Positions 61,761 through 64,000 of a stretch of 64,000 bases of DNA are shown here, in pieces (position 1 is the first letter of the stretch; each line of letters starts with the position of its first letter). The stretch spans positions 310,001 through 374,000 of the forward strand of contig NZ_SJSN01000001.1 of assembly GCF_004331675.1 (NCBI RefSeq), read 5' to 3'. Below the pieces are notes generated by a model, which had not been told where the DNA came from, did not search any database, and was given only the letters and a program-made list of their open reading frames with translations. Both the position numbers and the translations under genes were made by a program. The DNA is from Pedobacter frigidisoli (GTDB lineage Bacteria > Bacteroidota > Bacteroidia > Sphingobacteriales > Sphingobacteriaceae).

Positions 61761-62618
61761 ATGAAAATTGTAAAAATACTTGGTGGACTAGGTAATCAAA
61801 TGTTTCAATATGCATTTTATTTATCCATGTCTAATAAATTTAAAAATGTAAAAGTAGATGTAAATAGTTTTGAAAATTATGGCCTACATAATGGTTTTGA
61901 GCTTGAGAAGATCTTCGATTTAAAAGTAAATAAAGCATCGATGTTGTTAGTTAAAATTTTCGATCCATCTTACAATAAATGGAAATACAGGAAATTGAGA
62001 CGCATTTTTGGTGCTAAAAATGCTATGTTGGATGAACAAAATGAATTTGTTTTTGATCAAGAAATCCTCAATAACAGTAAAAACTTCATGTACCGTGGCT
62101 ATTGGCAAAATGAAAATTATTTTATTGGCATTAGTGATAAAATAAAGACTGCATTTACATTTAAAAAGCCCTTAAAGGATGAAAATTTAAGTATAAGCGA
62201 GGTTATAAAAAACACAAATAGTGTAAGTTTACATGTGCGGAGAGGAGACTATGTAGGGCATAGTTTATTGGGTGGAATATGCGACTTAGACTATTATAAG
62301 AAAGCGGTAAATTTGGTAGAAGAAACCACAGCAAACCCTACATTTTTCGTTTTTTCTAATGATATTGAATGGTGTAAAAGCCATTTGAAAATTAATAATG
62401 CGCATTACATCTCTTGGAATAAAAATGAAGAAAGTTATATAGATATGCAACTCATGAGTATTTGCAAGCACAATATTATAGCCAATAGTAGCTTTAGTTG
62501 GTGGGGAGCTTGGCTTAATAAGAATCCTAATAAAATCGTTATTGCACCAAAGTCATGGACTAACGACTCAAATTATGATGATCGTGAGGTATGCCCTAAA
62601 AATTGGATTAAAATATAA
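61761..62618 (+). CDS. Alpha-1,2-fucosyltransferase-like (GT11)
   Basis: The 285-residue enzyme starts KIVKILGGLGNQMFQYAF and has the GT11 motif HVRRGDYVG (His158 to Gly166), the HxRRxD signature that binds GDP-fucose. YFVFSNDIEWCK-like and NSSFSWWGAWLN segments follow. It should add alpha-1,2-linked fucose (or a related 6-deoxyhexose) to a galactose-type acceptor; no GDP-fucose synthesis genes are in view. It shares one base with the next gene (TAATG). Confidence 0.9.
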   Translation: MKIVKILGGLGNQMFQYAFYLSMSNKFKNVKVDVNSFENYGLHNGFELEKIFDLKVNKASMLLVKIFDPSYNKWKYRKLRRIFGAKNAMLDEQNEFVFDQEILNNSKNFMYRGYWQNENYFIGISDKIKTAFTFKKPLKDENLSISEVIKNTNSVSLHVRRGDYVGHSLLGGICDLDYYKKAVNLVEETTANPTFFVFSNDIEWCKSHLKINNAHYISWNKNEESYIDMQLMSICKHNIIANSSFSWWGAWLNKNPNKIVIAPKSWTNDSNYDDREVCPKNWIKI

Positions 62619-63622
62619 TGGAGCCTAAAATAACAGTTTTTATGGCTGCTTATAATGCAGCTCCATTTATTGAAGAATCGATAACGAGTATTCTAAATCA
62701 AACATTTAGAGATTTTGAATTCATAATTGTAGATGATGGCTCTACTGATGAGACAGCATCTATTATTGAGGGCTTTAATGATAGCCGAATCCTACTTGTA
62801 AAAAATGAAACAAACAAAGGCTTACAGTTTACAAGAAACAGACTTTTAAACCTAGCAAGAGGAATGTATATTGCAATCTTAGATGCTGATGATGTTGCTC
62901 TTCCCGAAAGGTTAGAAAAACAATATAATTTTCTATCAACGCAACCACAAATTGCATTATGTGGAGGCCATGCCGAGATTATTGATGAGCATGGAGTTAT
63001 TCAGCAAAGAAAGATAATTGTACCCACAAATCAACATGTAAATATGTATATGTTATTTTGTAATCCTTTTATTAACTCAAGTTCGATGTTTAGAACTGAA
63101 GTTTTTATCGAGCTTAATGGCTATCACGATTATGTAATTTCTGAAGATTTCGACCTATTCATAAGGTTTTCAGAGAAATATGAAGTAGCCAATATTGATG
63201 AGTTTTTGGTAAAATATAGGATTCATGGGAATAATATCACTTTAAAAAAATCGGATAGCCAGATTGAATGTGAGCTGAAAATTTTGGGGAACATGCAAAA
63301 AGCATTAGGAATGTCAGCTGATGCAAATTTGCTAAATATTCATTTAGAGCTATTTACCTCGAACATAAAATTAAAACATCACTTTGATTACTTCAAGCTT
63401 CTAAAAACCATTAAGTTAGCTAACGATGAATCACATCGATTTAACGTTGAACAATTCCATAAATTCATATTTCAAAAATGTATTGAATTAATCAAACTTC
63501 AAAAGGCAAACAAAAAAGCATTAAGTTGGTACTTCGATTCAAATTTATTTAGGTGGACATACTTTAACTTTAAGCAGTTTAGAAAAATTTCCAAAATAAG
63601 TCTTCGTGGAATTTTTAGTTAG
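62618..63622 (+). CDS. Glycosyltransferase family 2
   Basis: The 334-residue enzyme has the GT2 start ITVFMAAYNAAPFIEESI, DDGSTDE (39-45) and ILDADDVALPERLE (Asp89, Asp91-Asp92), and a later SEDFDLFIRF. Its start overlaps the fucosyltransferase stop by one base, so the two are coupled. Its stop TAG shares four bases with the convergent acyltransferase gene. Confidence 0.92.
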   Translation: MEPKITVFMAAYNAAPFIEESITSILNQTFRDFEFIIVDDGSTDETASIIEGFNDSRILLVKNETNKGLQFTRNRLLNLARGMYIAILDADDVALPERLEKQYNFLSTQPQIALCGGHAEIIDEHGVIQQRKIIVPTNQHVNMYMLFCNPFINSSSMFRTEVFIELNGYHDYVISEDFDLFIRFSEKYEVANIDEFLVKYRIHGNNITLKKSDSQIECELKILGNMQKALGMSADANLLNIHLELFTSNIKLKHHFDYFKLLKTIKLANDESHRFNVEQFHKFIFQKCIELIKLQKANKKALSWYFDSNLFRWTYFNFKQFRKISKISLRGIFS

Positions 63623-64000
63623 TTACCTACCATCCACTTTGCTTTGGTTTTGCTAAGCAACCTTGTTAAATAGAAACTAATAATATAGACGACTAAAAAC
63701 CTAAAGAGTAATATACCCGTGTTCTCCCATACATTAAATTCGAGCACTTTTAATTTTAGTGGTTGAAAAATTAATGGAAGAAACCTTTCGATTAGAATTA
63801 CATGAATTAAATAGATTCCAAATGTAGTTTCCCTAGGATGTAGATTTCTGCGAATCCAACTTAAATTCCCAATCTTTAATAATAAAGCGAATACGACAAG
63901 CGAATAAATAATATTGCTAAAACGTAATGTATTATATGCGTCGCTAATCCCAATCTTATTTAAATGGTTTGATTCTGCAACAGCAAACACAAATGATGCT
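63619..64000 (-). CDS. Acyltransferase-3 family membrane protein, C-terminal part (cut by window edge)
   Basis: The open frame continues beyond base 64000, so only about 127 C-terminal residues are seen; the internal GTG at 63990 is not its true start. Three hydrophobic segments are visible, with NLHPRETTFGIYLIHVILIERFLPLI, the typical acyltransferase-3 tail pattern TFGIYLIH. Such enzymes O-acetylate or succinylate surface polysaccharides, which fits the cluster. It overlaps the GT2 gene stop by four bases. Confidence 0.75.
   Translation of the reverse strand, partial: ASFVFAVAESNHLNKIGISDAYNTLRFSNIIYSLVVFALLLKIGNLSWIRRNLHPRETTFGIYLIHVILIERFLPLIFQPLKLKVLEFNVWENTGILLFRFLVVYIISFYLTRLLSKTKAKWMVGN

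Overview
The window looks like chromosome from a Bacteroidota species of the family Sphingobacteriaceae, most likely Pedobacter or a close relative. The reasons are a low-GC genome, outer-membrane and type IX secretion proteins (a type B sorting domain next to PorP/SprF, an Oar-like TonB receptor, an OmpA-family porin), promoter boxes of the TAnnTTTG type, and many short palindromic intergenic repeats. The genus is inferred from gene content and style, not from a marker gene. I see no rRNA, tRNA, CRISPR array, prophage or intact insertion sequence.

Layout. 1-3.6 kb: an HtrA-type protease with a duplicated leader, then dapF. 4.1-10 kb: a complete tripartite RND efflux operon with a candidate operator. 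10.3-14.8 kb: a giant secreted type IX cargo protein ending tail-to-tail on a PorP/SprF gene. 15.1-24.8 kb: a SNF2 helicase and mixed genes (DUF2892, DUF1080, TMEM175-like channel, aat, a DUF1800/DUF1501 pair, YccF). 24.9-30.5 kb: divergent phosphatidate phosphatase and lipid kinase genes, a TonB-like protein, then hflX, rbfA and an M23 peptidase on the minus strand. 30.8-34.1 kb: trpE-trpG-trpC preceded by a tryptophan attenuator with a leader peptide containing W-L-W. 34.1-43.2 kb: a small membrane protein, two amidohydrolase-family proteins, a repeat-dense 1-kb gap and an Oar-like TonB-dependent receptor. 43.3-53.8 kb: an ABC exporter, an MFS transporter, the operon DUF6728-ridA-eamA-recG, an abundant OmpA-like protein and aminopeptidase P. 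53.8-64 kb: meaB, then a glycan-assembly cluster (six glycosyltransferases, an MsbA-like ABC exporter, a GT11 fucosyltransferase and an acyltransferase cut by the window edge).

The most interesting non-gene signal is a family of roughly 100-bp structured intergenic elements: eight reasonable copies plus two tentative ones in 64 kb. They share conserved ends and a CCCGCT-type core around a central hairpin whose stem sequence changes while its pairing is kept. A second family, CGTCATTGCGAG palindromes, sits 11-14 bases upstream of three start codons (trpE, rbfA and a glycosyltransferase). The trp region also carries an attenuator predicted to start transcription at or next to its leader ATG, and a pair of inverted C/G-rich repeats around the trpC start, one of them translated into the TrpC N-terminus.

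Where the longest open frame ran through a repeat or upstream non-coding sequence, I moved the start to the codon that fits the protein family; such choices are stated in the entries.
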